Shown: positions 37,091 through 49,348 of the stretch, piece by piece
Position numbering within the stretch: position 1 is the stretch's first letter
Layout of the letters: each line of letters opens with the position of its first letter
Assembly: GCF_964340395.1 (NCBI RefSeq)
Contig: NC_135561.1
Location: forward strand, 16,800,365-16,864,364
Source: Glandiceps talaboti
Taxonomy: Eukaryota > Hemichordata > Enteropneusta > Spengelidae
Length of the DNA stretch: 64,000 bases
Direction of reading: 5' to 3'
Notes under the pieces: model-generated
What the model saw: the letters and a program-made list of their open reading frames with translations, nothing else
The model's database searches: none
Told to the model about the DNA's origin: nothing
Translations under genes and position numbers: made by a program

Positions 37091-39354
37091 GGTAGGTAGA
37101 TAGGTACGTGTGTTTCAGTTACGTGCGTAAATGTGTACTATAGAAATTTTACAAATGTTAGACAAGGATCCTAATTTTTATGTTTCAAAATAATATAGAG
37201 TACATATATACAAGGATAAATATGCTAATCGCAGCTTTATTCATGCTAACGTTTTGTTATTGATGAGAGAACATAACCTTCTGATATTCGTAACTTTCCA
37301 CAATGTTATGTCAGATGATTTAGATTAGAGCAGTGATCAGATGTGACGCGAGGTTACTGTGAACACTCAGCTGTCATGAATAAATTACTTAGAACAATGC
37401 TTGCATTTCGCGAATAGTATTCTAAGATGACAACTCTTATTAAGAGTTGTTACACGTTCTATGATGCTAATTTATGTACAACACATTACGCTCAATACTA
37501 AGTTAATTGTTGTTGTTAAGTTTGTGGATTTTGGAGTTTGAGACTTCACTTTTCAGGATTGTGGTGCACGCACCTCGTCTCCGAGCTGTCGGACTTGGGG
37601 CTGAATAGTTGTTCCCAGGTCATCAGCCATGTACGCAATTCCACGTCAAGTACTGGTGTGAATGTTGTTTCTTTACAACAACTTATTCATTTATGGCATT
37701 GGTCATTTTTATAACCCAATCATTTGCGTTGCAATTTATGTCTATAAGAATATAAAGTTGGAATAAAAGTATATGACTTCAACGTATAAAAGAGCAAGCT
37801 GAAGGGGAAAGCTAATCCTATATGAACATTATATGTATTACGAGGTCCCCCCCCCTCACCCCACTAACGTTCGGGGATATTGGTACCTGACGTAAGAGTG
37901 GTAAGAGTGCACATGTTTGAAGGATCTGTGAAGAAAATGAACGTTAACATTTAAGAGGTAGACATGAGATAGTGACCAGTAGTAAATATAACGTCGATCC
38001 TTATTTATTACAGTATCGGTGATGATTGTAAGTATAGATATAAATAACAGAAAATTGAATCCGCTTGTTCTTGAAAGTAGCTTTGCCGAAGGCGAAACTA
38101 AATCCAGTGACTGAATTACGATAAGCCACTATGGATCTAAGGTAAGGGGATTGGTAAATCAGGCATCAAATACCGAAGATTACCAATTAGTTTACAGACA
38201 AAAAAAAGTTACAAGGTTTAATGGATTTCTGAATGTCACATTAACCATGACTCCACAGAATTTGCTGACTTTTGGATTCATATTCATTATACCTCCCTCT
38301 GGAATAAGAAAGCCTAGATTTTTGAAATGTCAGTTTCTGTAGAACTACGCGCTCAATCTTCACCAGACAGATACCTAATATAATACACCGATATATAATT
38401 TTGTTGTTGGGACGAAACTAGAGAATAAAGAACTTTCATTGATACATTGGCAATTAAAAAATGACCTGAAGGGATTCTATCGTTTGATTGATGATTCCTT
38501 AATATGATTAACTATTCTGTTGTTATCCAAAGTTGTTTTGATGTCTCATGATTCGTTTAATACCCCTAGGAAATTAATATTTTACTTAGTGTTCAGTTTG
38601 TTGTAAGCTTTAAACTCTTCAATGACAAGAAAAAACGTCTGGATCTGTAACAAATAAGAAAGAAATAATCAACAAACAGATACTTTCAGGTATCCAATAT
38701 GGCTGACAAATGAAAAGCGCCCACATCGGTATTTGATGAAAACCTATTGTTTATAAGTGTACACTGCAGCAGAATTTAAGTGTTGTTTTATCTTATTTGT
38801 AAATACATGTATTTCTTTCTATATTTGGAAAGTTTCTAAAATCAAGATGTCTTAGACGTGTCACAAAAATATGTATAACATTATTTGTTATTGTAAAATA
38901 ATCAATATCATCACTTACTTGTTTATTACTATATAAAAAATAGCAAGCAACCCTTTTCGTAGTTTAACTGACGATCTTTTCTTCTTTTTTTCCTTTTTTT
39001 AAAATTTAAGAGCGTTGAACATACCGGTGTAGTACTTTGTATCATTAAATTGACTATTTTCGTAATGTACGATTTTACGGTAGCCATGCATATGAAAGAG
39101 GATTTGATATTTATTTGGGATTTTTTAATGAATTATAAAACAATCCTATCATGTGTTCCTACTTAAGAAATGAATCAATGTGAAACAACAATGACTGTGA
39201 CTGTGTTTGTAACGCAGTGTATAGTAAAAAGATAAATGAACGTGTAAACTAGTCGTTATTGTACGTTCAATTACAAACACTGTACACATATTTATAGGTT
39301 TTTGCAATATATTGAGTAACAAACACAGGCGTTGTTTCACATTCAGTTTAATCG
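37091..39354. other. Intergenic, no gene seen
   Basis: AT-rich, no supported exon. A C-tract at 37847-37855 and a TTTTT-rich block at 38975-39008 are the only compositional features. Confidence 0.4.
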
Positions 39355-39445
39355 TCCAAGAAGGAAGCCACGATAAAATTGTGTTATAAATTAAACATAA
39401 AAAAATAAATACCCAATCTTCCTCCCTATGGCCAATTTTACCGCA
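39275..39445 (+). repeat. Dispersed repeat, partner at 61.7 kb
   Basis: AAGGAAGCCACGATAAAATT and AATAAATACCCAATCTTCCT align to 61738-61825 (AAGGAAGCCATGATAAAATT and following). Weaker similarity (TTTTTGCAATATATTGA) extends upstream. Confidence 0.6.
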
Positions 39446-39719
39446 ATCTTGAACGTTAAACAAACTTTTTCCAAAAGAGAATGGCCTACACAGATGCTAT
39501 GAAACAACTGTGCTAGGCTGAAAAAAATGAAAAACAGTTTTCAGTTGTATAACTGTAAGAAAGACCGAAAACCAACCGAAAACCGGTGTGTACCAACAGT
39601 TCACGAGAGCGAGCGTTATGTTGCTATGGTACTGATGGAAAAAAAGTTCATATTTTCATTCTAAAGTCTGTTCTTCACATATTGAACTGTATGACGTCAG
39701 GACATATCGATTTTTTGTG

Positions 39720-40589
<870 letters not shown>

Positions 40590-41296
40590 CTCCGCAGTAT
40601 TTCTGGGTATTCAACCTACAAATCGTCTGTCTTGGTAAGCAATTAATGAAAAAGTTATAAAGAAAACAGAACAACGTGTTTATTTTCTGAGACGTTTAAA
40701 GATAGATGGAATGAATCGTATTTTAGTCATTTTTTACCACACTGTTATGAGGAGAATTAGAACGTATGCTATCACCGCCAGAATTTAACAACATCACGAG
40801 CGACGAGTTGAATGCAGTTGATCAGAGAGTCGTCTGGATAGCACAGATAATCATCGGTACATAATTACCATCCGTACAATTAATCATTCCAGATCCATTC
40901 CAGTCATCCGACACACACATTGTTTGACCTGTTACCCTCTGGCAGGCGGCATACAAGTATCTAAACGAAATCAGATAGTGTTAGAAAGAGTTTTTATCCA
41001 TATGCGATTCGCATTTTAAACCAGTCTTAGGATATTTTACCATTCGTGTTAGTTTCAAAATATTTGTCTCTTTTTATCTTGGTAGTGGCATATGCGTTTT
41101 AATCTTTTGACGTAATACATTCATTTTCTCTCTTGCTTTTACATTTCACTTGCATTTTCTTTTCAATGTTTTCATCCACTATTTAGTTTTCAATTTTCAA
41201 CACACTTCTTACCGTTTTATGAGTGCACGTGGAAAGTCGATTTCCGATGTATTTTATGCAAATAGCAATAAAGATATATTATTATTGTATTATTCT
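40590..41296. repeat. Segmental duplication, copy 1
   Basis: It aligns collinearly with 47346-47960, from TATTCTCCGCAGTATTTCTG to the (GTAT)n array that ends both copies. Identity is high through the exon and the following ~300 bp. Copy 1 has about 100 bp (around 40665-40755) that copy 2 lacks. Confidence 0.85.
40822..40960 (-). CDS. Exon of unknown cysteine-containing protein, copy 1
   Basis: The minus strand has an acceptor TTTCGTTTAG|A, then a 45-codon frame YLYAACQRVTGQTMCVSDDW, NGSGMINCTDGNYVPMIICA, IQTTL and TGA (40822-40824). An internal GATG|GTAATT could also serve as donor. The Cys/Trp/Gly content suggests a small extracellular module, but I cannot assign one. Copy 2 at 47438-47624 reads through the stop position because it lacks three bases. 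Near identity of the exon may reflect recent duplication rather than selection. Confidence 0.4.
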
Positions 41297-41520
<224 letters not shown>

Positions 41521-41571
41521 ATGTATGTATGTATGTATGTATGTATGTATGTATGTATGTATGTATGTATG

Positions 41572-41645
<74 letters not shown>
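41521..41645. repeat. (ATGT)n-(AT)n microsatellite
   Basis: The same compound order as at 41297-41444, bordering the palindrome that follows. Confidence 0.95.
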
Positions 41646-41650
<5 letters not shown>

Positions 41651-41675
41651 TTGGTAGTACTGGAACTGTTTCTTG

Positions 41676-41718
41676 GTTGTAACTCGGAGTTTCACGCATT
41701 GCGCGATCATCAGACAAC
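41676..41718 (-). ncRNA. Hammerhead ribozyme-like motif (minus, left arm)
   Basis: The minus strand reads GTTGT-CTGATGA-T-CGC-GCAAT-GCG-T-GAA-ACT-CCG-AGT-T-ACAAC. This gives helix I (GTTGT/ACAAC), the invariant CTGATGA and GAA core, helix II (CGC/GCG), a short helix III (ACT/AGT) and a cleavage site after the T that follows AGT. Order and spacing fit type I hammerheads known from Penelope-like elements. The pair closing the core on helix II is T/T where active ribozymes usually have G-C, so activity is uncertain. Confidence 0.75.
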
Positions 41719-41727
41719 ATCAAAACA

Positions 41728-41770
41728 GTTGTCTGATGATCGCGCAATGCGTGAAACTCTGAGTTACAAC
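41728..41770 (+). ncRNA. Hammerhead ribozyme-like motif (plus, right arm)
   Basis: The same 43-nt structure on the plus strand, with core CTGATGA at 41733-41739, GAA at 41753-41755 and helix III loop CTG. Only the loop differs from the left-arm copy. Confidence 0.75.
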
Positions 41771-41870
41771 CATGCAAGAGTTCCAGTACTACCAAAACTA
41801 TTGCGCTCTGCCACTGCGGTATAGAGCACTGTCTTAGCAGATTGACACTCACCGAGTTATATATATATAT
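41771..41870 (+). repeat. Tail segment after the ribozyme, with 5-bp hairpin
   Basis: It contains AGTTCCAGTACTACC and then GCTCTGCCACTGCGGTATAG-AGC, which can fold with a GCTCT/AGAGC stem, and ends CTCACCGAGTTATATATA. The same block follows the ribozyme motif at 42398-42466, so it is a fixed part of the element. Confidence 0.65.
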
Positions 41871-41897
41871 ATTTGGTAGTTCTGGAACTCTTTCTTG

Positions 41898-41940
41898 GTT
41901 GTAACTCGGAGTTTCACGCATAGTGCGATCATCAGACAAC
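41898..41940 (-). ncRNA. Hammerhead ribozyme-like motif (minus, Penelope 3' side)
   Basis: GTTGT-CTGATGA-T-CGC-ACTAT-GCG-T-GAA-ACT-CCG-AGT-T-ACAAC on the minus strand. The helix II loop differs (ACTAT) while all stems are kept. It lies about 200 bp downstream of the minus-strand Penelope C-terminus at 42142-42264, in the same orientation. Confidence 0.78.
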
Positions 41941-42141
41941 TGTTTTCTACTTTCTGGGTGTGCTGTGTATATAGAGTGCAGACAATAGAAATATCATCAA
42001 TATTGTCTATGTGTTGGTGGGTTGGTGATATGTGTGTGAAGGTGTTGGTTGTTATTGTGTGAGGTATTGGGTGCGGACAAGTAGGTATTGGCGGGTTGTT
42101 ACATGTCGGGCTTTGATGTTCTGTTAGTTAACGGGTTTAGT

Positions 42142-42260
42142 TTAGGTGATAGATGCTCTATTGAAGTTGGACAAATAAAACTTATTCTCATGTCGGCATT
42201 TAGATATCAACTCAGTTCTTTTGTTTAGTGTGGAGTTTGTATCTGCTTTAATAATGGTTA

Positions 42261-42264
<4 letters not shown>
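42142..42264 (-). pseudogene. Penelope-like retroelement C-terminus (relic)
   Basis: The minus strand reads ADTNSTLNKRTELISKCRHE, then NKFYLSNFNRASIT and stop. The block LNKRxELISxCRHxxKFxL is the usual C-terminal end of one Penelope-like (GIY-YIG) retroelement lineage, from memory of those proteins. The 5' part is replaced by the AT microsatellite at 42265-42300. The following 200 bp (42141-41941) would be its 3' UTR, leading into the ribozyme motif. Confidence 0.6.
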
Positions 42265-42305
<41 letters not shown>

Positions 42306-42462
42306 TTGGTAGTACTGGAACTTTTTCATCAGTGTCTGATGATCGCAATATGCGTGAAACTCCGAGTTACACCCAAGAAAGAGTTCCAGTAGTACTACCA
42401 AAACTATTACGCTCTGCCACTGCGGTATAGAGCACTGTCTTAGCAGATTGATACTCACCGAG

Positions 42463-42509
<47 letters not shown>
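42265..42509 (+). repeat. Third ribozyme-bearing repeat with AT tracts on both sides
   Basis: An AT tract (42265-42301), AGTTTTGGTAGTACTGGAAC, the ribozyme motif at 42332-42372, AGTTCCAGTAGTACTACC, the hairpin block CGCTCTGCCACTGCGGTATA-GAGC, CTCACCGAGTT and a second AT tract to 42509. Confidence 0.8.
42332..42372 (+). ncRNA. Hammerhead ribozyme-like motif (plus) with altered helix I
   Basis: GTGT-CTGATGA-T-CGC-AATAT-GCG-T-GAA-ACT-CCG-AGT-T-ACAC. Helix I is GTGT/ACAC here against GTTGT/ACAAC in the other copies. One strand lost a T and the other changed A to C, so pairing is preserved by two separate changes. Confidence 0.75.
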
Positions 42510-42515
<6 letters not shown>

Positions 42516-43819
42516 GGTAGGTAGGTCCATGGGTAGATTCGTAGATAGTTTAGCAGGAAGGGAGGGAGGTAGGCAGGCAGGTAGGTGGGTATGTGTCGGT
42601 AGGTAGCTATATATGAGGGTATGGACATATTTAGAACCAGTGGCTGTTATATTTCTATTTGTGTTCACAGTCTATAATTTGGATTTCAGTCAGTGCAAGA
42701 GGCAATTCCTGTTATTTAACGCTACGATAGTTGTTGCTCATAATTACCAAGGTTATTTCCGTTCTCTCTCACATTTGAATGTTTGAACAGACGCTGTCAA
42801 TAGCGATTGAATTGCAAATTAAAATCCGCGGTTAAATTAGTGCATACGAACTGGCCACTATCAGTTAAATATATTAATTACTAATTATTCAACGATGGAT
42901 AAACGTACATCTTTTGGACAAAATCGAATGAGGCCTTTTTTTCTAAATTAATAAGAGAACTTGACTGTTTTTTCAACATGTACACAACTACAATGTGAAA
43001 CAACAGATCAGATCCGCGTGATTGCAAAAATGAACACAATAAATAAAAGACGTATAGAATAGTTTTATTGCAAGTAAGGAAGTGGGTTTTAAACAAACTG
43101 AGTGATTACATCTGTCTTAAGTTATTTTACGTCTGCCCTCTAACTCTCCAGAAAGTGATGTTTAGTTAAAACCATTTCTCAATGATACTTGATAATTTAA
43201 TTCTCCTTGGGAAGCAGTACGTGTTACTGCTGCAAATGATATAAAAACACTTCCAAGTTTTAGAAATTTCGGACCTGTATGTAATAACATTCATAAACAA
43301 ATTACAGGTGTTTTTATTAACTATTATTATTACCATGTAGTCTTTCATTTAGTATTGGGTAGTGTCACCATTTAACTACTCTCTTGTCCACTCTTTGCAG
43401 TCCGTTTTCTTGCTTTTTTTTGTCCTGTATCCCCTTTAATCTTGTGAATAAATTTGTTAAATCACAAATAGCTAAGCACAAATGACCACAAAGTCACATC
43501 ACGAACTTCTGTATGTGAATGCACGCGTCTCTTCCCCATGACAAAACATCGCTGTCCATAAGAAAATTATTTTTGATATTAAAAGTCACAATCATTAGCT
43601 AGTTTAATTTTAAATCATATCTGGTACGTGCAAAAATATTTTCTTTTAGACATTGTTATATTTATTTTTTGTTGTTATGTTTTATTCTATTGCGCTTAAA
43701 GCGTCACCGGCCTAAATCCCACATTTATAAAAAAAAACAAAAAAAACCAAAAAAAACCACATAAATGATTACAGCCTATGGAGAGGAAAAAAATACATAA
43801 TTAGATAAATAAATAAATG
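42510..43819. other. Intergenic, no gene seen
   Basis: GTAGGTAG-type short repeats at 42515-42600. Then AT-rich DNA without supported exons. Confidence 0.4.
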
Positions 43820-43827
43820 AATTACTG

Positions 43828-43862
<35 letters not shown>

Positions 43863-43885
43863 TAATCAATTAATCAATAATAAAA

Positions 43886-43932
<47 letters not shown>

Positions 43933-43935
43933 ATA
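43820..43935. repeat. (AATC)n-(AAAT)n microsatellite
   Basis: AATC units to about 43878 change to AAAT units through 43935, again adjacent tracts differing by one base in the unit. Confidence 0.95.
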
Positions 43936-45287
43936 TTCGTTTCTTAACTTGAATGATTTGTTCACAAAAATTGCCATGTTGATTATTACACAATTCTTCC
44001 TTTGTTACATAACATGAGAGTATAACATATCTACAGTAGATTGTCTATACGATCACTTCAGTAAGTCTTTACCCCTTAGACTATGGGTTGTTAATAGTGT
44101 TTCATTCCTGAATTCCGAAAATAATGCCTTGTCTATATTGTGACTTTAAAAGCAAATCACCACTTAATATGGTGTTTTACATAACTTGGTTTGGTTAATC
44201 TATATGCTTATTGGTACCTTGTGGTCGCCTCAATCAACATTACTAGTTTATAACCATGTATTTGTTTGCTAACCCTATATGTTTCTATACTTTCAGATGT
44301 CACATGTTGTTATCATGTTCTCCATGTAGTTACTGCAATGGCGAGATACTATTTCGTCATGTATCCTCTGAATTCATTACTAACGTTTAGGACGAAGATG
44401 CTTATAATTCTGATTCATTGAGTCACAGCCGTTGGTCATTCTTCCCTTGGTATTATCTATTCCCATCTCCGACCTTACCAGATGATTGATGGTAGAATTG
44501 TGGATATATGTCGTTTAAATTGGTATCAATAAAAAGTATCAATCTTAAGTAACCTTTTTATTTGTACAGAGACGTGTGCATAGTAATTGATCATTGACAA
44601 ACAACCGTAAATCATCGACACCACTTGGAGAAAGGTTGACGTTAATGATATCCATGACGTTAATGATATCCGTCGTACCTCGTATGCATTCGTCTGTCAA
44701 AGAGATACGTTACGATGATAAATTGATAAGATAGCAATTTACAAGCTTTAGTAAAATATACTACGATAAGATAAGGCCAAGTCGTGTGATGTGTAAGCGT
44801 AGAAAAACAAACTAACGCTATATTACTCTAACACGATTAATTTACAATTAGATTATTGTATATCAATCACTTTGATTCATCCAGTTATCAAATTTGTGAA
44901 TATACTCTCCAACCCTTTCACACTTTGACCCGAAGGAACGACAAGATTAATGCCCAAAAGACTACAATCTTACAATGAAGTCTTCGTTTAGACTGTTAGA
45001 TACGCATTTTTTGTATGATCAATGAATGGCCTTTATAGTTGTCATATGGATAATGATTGGAATGCTACAACTTAAGTGTTTCTACTTGAAACCACTACAC
45101 ATCAAGTCAGTGTGTTTCTAACTGAGTGGTTGTAACAACTGAAATAGGTTGTTAAGATTGTTATATATGGTATGCATCTATGTGTGCTTGTGTGTGGGTG
45201 GGTGGGTGGGGGGGGGGCATGCGTATGTACGTACGTACGGATAGATCGATAGATGTATAGATAGATAGATATAGATGGATGGATGTA

Positions 45288-45291
<4 letters not shown>
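43936..45291. other. Intergenic, no gene seen
   Basis: It contains a 21-bp tandem duplication (GACGTTAATGATATCC twice, 44639-44671). No exon is supported. Confidence 0.4.

Positions 45292-45346
<55 letters not shown>
45204..45346. repeat. Compound G-tract, (GTAC)n, (GATA)n and (AT)n microsatellite
   Basis: G-run, GTACGTACGTACG, GATAGATAGATA, GATGGATG and about 25 AT units in sequence. Confidence 0.93.
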
Positions 45347-45347
<1 letters not shown>

Positions 45348-46749
45348 TCTGTGTAAAAAATTACTTGTGAACAAAATGGGTAAATAATCTCCACAGTGAC
45401 GTCCAGTTATTTCGTGTATGCATCTGTCGCATCTAAATTGTGTTTACTTATGAAAAAAGTCTACCCACGGTGTTTGTTTGGAACAGATTAATTTAATCAC
45501 AAACACTGTCGTACGCTACGGGTTTAAGAAGACAAACACAATGAGATTTTTATTTTCAATTAAAACCCCAAAATGAATATCATTTCACATCTCCATCGTC
45601 ACTTCTATCGTGATTTGACTATTTTGATATGAATATCAGGATATCATGTTACATGTGCTTTAGACGAACCCCACTGTATTAACGATAAAATAAGGTTAAT
45701 CATTGAAACTCACAAAGTGACGTATATAGCTCATCAAGTACAAACTTGACATCTATCACGAAAGAGATCATTTCAAAGCGTAAGACTTAGTGTGAATTAT
45801 ATTGGTGTGAGCAATGCTTTTTTCTTTGCTTTTTAGCCATTTAGATCTTTTTTTAAAGATCTCATTGTGTGTTTTGCCCACAATCTATTATGCAGTATCA
45901 TTCTATAAGTGATTATATTGTATTAACTGTTCAATATCACTTAAAAAGAACATCGTTATACACGTTTGTTTGGTTAGAATCAATGCTTTCCTTTGATAAT
46001 TCGCACGACAGAATAGGAAATGGCTGTTCTAAGGACACAGACTCGAACGAAGCCCTTTTCAATCTTCGTGAAACACGTGTTATTATCAACAAAAATGGTT
46101 TCCTTTGTACGTATACGCATACTTATACGCATGTCCTTGTTTTTAATCATTGTACAAATGCCGATTGATTTTTGAGTGTGTAGCTAGTTCTGACAACTAC
46201 ATGAATATCAAAGCTGGAAACTTTCTGTCAGAGACTTAGACAGCAATAATACGACCTGCTATCGTGATGAGATACAGGATACACGTATAACAGTGCAGTA
46301 CTATCACGAATTAACAACTGTCTAAAAAGTCCATGCATACATGGAATCGATATCACTGATTGTCACCTTTAGGCACTCTACTTCGTGCAGATCTGTGAAA
46401 TTCAATATAGATCAATTTTGATATTCATTTCTTGCAGGCATTATACTGAAAAGCATAAAAAAACTTTCCTTATTTGCAGAGTATCTAAGCTATATGGTCT
46501 TTCATCCGACAGCTGAAATGTAACGTTGTATTTTGTTTCAAACATTTGGAAGGTGGTTAATTTGAATTGCTACAGTACATTATAATTTTTATATGAACAG
46601 ATTGCTGAAGTTCATATTTTTAAATGAAGACTTACGTATTATGCCTCACTATTCTTGTATTAGTTCTGCCAAGAAAAATAGGAGTGAGGTGATGAGAGAC
46701 ATGTATAAACTACAAGCGGTAAGAAAACCCTCACGTCACGAGTATTGTG
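45347..46749. other. Intergenic, no gene recognised
   Basis: A 99-codon frame at 45869-46168 has no known motif. Nothing else is supported. Confidence 0.35.
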
Positions 46750-46865
46750 AATGAATGAACGAATGAATGAACTACTGAATGAATGAATGAATGAATGAAT
46801 GAATGAATGAATGAATGAATGAATGAGTGAGTGAGTGAGTGAATGAATGAATGATAAATAAATAA
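46750..46865. repeat. (GAAT)n / (GAGT)n microsatellite
   Basis: About 25 four-base units with a central GAGT block. It produces Ser-Phe-Ile-His frames on the minus strand that are not genes. Confidence 0.95.
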
Positions 46866-47345
46866 AAAATAATAAGCAACAATATATCACCTTCGCAATC
46901 ATAATTATGAACAATCTCTGGAACGCTTTGACCAACATTTCCAGACAAACAAAACCATTCACGTACATGGTAGTTGTCGGGACGTATAACGACAAGTTTA
47001 TAAAAACCACATTTTAAAATTATATTAATGAATTTACAAACTACAAATATCACAAATTGATAATCCCTCTAAATTATAAATATTTTAGGTATAACTTAGG
47101 CTAAAATGGCGCATGGCGTAAGCTGAGATTCACATTGTTAGGGTCCTTTTCTATTATTCAGACATATATAGAACACATGTGATCATCCCAAAAGATGAAG
47201 ACATGCATTAATAATATGTATGGAGGAGTACAATATAGTAAATTTAGGCAACGAATTTGACGTTTCGATCTGTACTACAGAGTTTGGTCACACAATGGTT
47301 TAATTATTCAGCGCTAATATATCTCTCTCCCTCTGAACAATTATA
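46866..47345. other. Intergenic, no gene seen
   Basis: No supported feature. Confidence 0.4.
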
Positions 47346-47960
47346 TTCTCCGCAATATTTCTAGATATTCAACCTACGTATCGTCTATCTTGGTAAGCAA
47401 TTAATGAACAAGTTATAAAGAATTGGAACGTCTGCTATAACCCGTCAGAATTTAACAATATCACGATCGACGGGTCGAATGCAGTTGAGAGAGTCGTCTG
47501 GATAGTACAGATAATCATCGGTACATAATTACCATCCTTACAATTAATCATTCCAGATCCATTCCAGTCATCCGACACACACATTGTTTGACCTGTTACC
47601 CTCTGGCAGGCGGCATACAAGTATCTAAACGAAATCAGATAGTGTTAGAAAGAATTTTAATCCATATGCGATTCGCATTTTAAACCAGTCTTAGGATATT
47701 TTACCATTCGTGTTAGTTTCAAGCTATTTGTCTCTTTTTATCTTGTTAGTGTCATGTACGTTTTAATCTTTTGACACAATGTCATTCATTTTATCTCTTG
47801 CTTGTACATTTCACTTGCATTTTCTTTTCAAAGTTTTCATCCACTGTTTAGTTTACAGGTTTTTTCACAACACTTCTTATCGTTTTATGAGTGCACGTGG
47901 AAAATCAATGTCAATGTATTTTATGCAAATAGCAATACAGTTATATTATTATATTATATT
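47346..47960. repeat. Segmental duplication, copy 2
   Basis: Partner of 40590-41296 in the same orientation, 6.7 kb away. It too ends at a (GTAT)n array, without the ribozyme-bearing repeats that follow copy 1. Confidence 0.85.
47438..47624 (-). CDS. Exon of unknown cysteine-containing protein, copy 2
   Basis: It uses the same acceptor TTTCGTTTAG|A as copy 1. The frame runs YLYAACQRVTGQTMCVSDDW, NGSGMINCKDGNYVPMIICT and IQTTLSTAFDPSIVILLNSD, to a TAG at 47438-47440. It extends past the copy-1 stop because three bases (GAT on the minus strand) are absent. In the shared 45 codons there are two amino-acid differences (Thr/Lys and Ala/Thr). Protein family not recognised. Confidence 0.4.
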
Positions 47961-47992
47961 ATTGTATGTATGTATGTATGTATGTACATGTA

Positions 47993-48023
<31 letters not shown>

Positions 48024-48052
48024 GTGTGTGTGCGTGTGTGTGTGTGTGTGTA
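47960..48052. repeat. (GTAT)n-(GT)n microsatellite
   Basis: GTAT units pass into GT units with scattered GC interruptions. Confidence 0.95.
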
Positions 48053-49190
48053 TAATGAATGCCGTCCGGATGGCATTTGCCTTGTACTGCCGTCTATTTA
48101 GTCCCTTTTGACATATTCTTCCCAGGAAGAATTCCATACACTCATCGTCTATGTTTTGATGTGTCAACAAAGTGGATACATGCCTGTGTCAACATTCAAT
48201 GTCACACACATATCGTTACGTTGTGACGAAAATAGCCTACCACATTCAAACTTTTCAAATGCCGTGTATTACGAAGCAATATAGTGTACATCAAGCTGAA
48301 ATCCGGTAACGCTTGATATGTCATAAGTCCGTCACCAACACCACAAAAATACAGACCTCAATTATTACGACTTTTTGGTTTTTTAATGTATGTTTTTGGA
48401 TACTGGCACGCCTTCAGTTTCTAATCTATGTCCAAAGCTGCCATAACAACTAAATGTCGCTTTCTGCCTGCCATTATACCGTCACTTGCAAGTTGTCGTA
48501 CATGTATTTTATTCACCTTCTAAATACACTCTGAGGTAATGTTTATTATTACCAAAATAGTGTTCAACGTGTGCACGGAAGTCTTATATTTAAATGAAAC
48601 TTGTACTGGTTAGATCAGTGTCGTTCACATCTAACTAAATTTACTTAACTTTGAAATATCAATGTGACTTCAGTCCCCATTACCTTTTTAATAGTCCAAA
48701 GGTCAAGACTAGTCACTGTTCACTTATTGCACTAACATTTCTATAGACTCCTGTGAGACAATGTAGCCCACAGCAAAGATCAATAAATGCACTTTCTGAA
48801 ATGTAGGTAATGTAAAAACCATGAAACAACTCTTCAGCAACCAAGGTCAACGACAATTCCTCCATTTGCTTGAGTGAAATTCCACTTTAAGATCTCTGAT
48901 TCATTCAGACAGATCATGATAATGGAAAGAATGTATTGCGTGAGGATTTAGAGGTACTAATTTTGTTGATTTTAATAAATATTGGCATGAAATGATTGCA
49001 CAAGTAATTAAAACGATACAACTGACACAGTACTGCTCAAATGTTATGTACAAAAACGAGATTTGATGTTTCATATGATTAATTTTAGGCTCTCGGAAGT
49101 TATGAAACTTTGAAACATTAACAATTTAGGGGTTAACGTCATTAAACTTGCTCTTATCAAATCAAAAACCCTTTTTGTTTTCCCATTATA
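48053..49190. other. Intergenic, no gene seen
   Basis: No supported feature in about 1.1 kb. Confidence 0.4.
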
Positions 49191-49348
49191 GAGTTTACAT
49201 AACATTCGGTCAGTTTCCACGATGGTCCTTGATTTCATTTGTTGATTCTAACTGGGAATGTATAAAAGATCTCTACAATAAGCAATTTGATTCATTAAAA
49301 CAATTTAAATCAGGACCAAGATGTGACTTAATTGTGCTTAACGTATAA
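49191..49348 (+). CDS. Possible terminal exon, unknown product
   Basis: It follows a pyrimidine-rich acceptor TTTTCCCATTATAG (49177-49190). The frame reads VYITFGQFPRWSLISFVDSN, WECIKDLYNKQFDSLKQFKS, GPRCDLIVLNV and stop. The composition is protein-like, but no family is recognised and no partner exon was found nearby. Confidence 0.3.

Larger units (their letters stand above)
41646..41800. repeat. Palindrome with 73-bp arms and 9-bp spacer
   Basis: Arms 41646-41718 and 41728-41800 are inverted copies with only a few mismatches, around the spacer ATCAAAACA. Each arm carries one complete hammerhead-like motif on opposite strands and ends in TAGTTTTGGTAGTACTGGAA or its complement. Confidence 0.9.

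Noticed and set aside
40822-40960. LDL-receptor class A or sushi domain
   Set aside because: Only a loose CxxDDWNGSGMINCxDG resemblance. The cysteine pattern does not fit either module.
45204-45215. G-tract as a quadruplex regulatory element
   Set aside because: A single G-run within a microsatellite cannot form an intramolecular quadruplex with defined loops, and no promoter is nearby.
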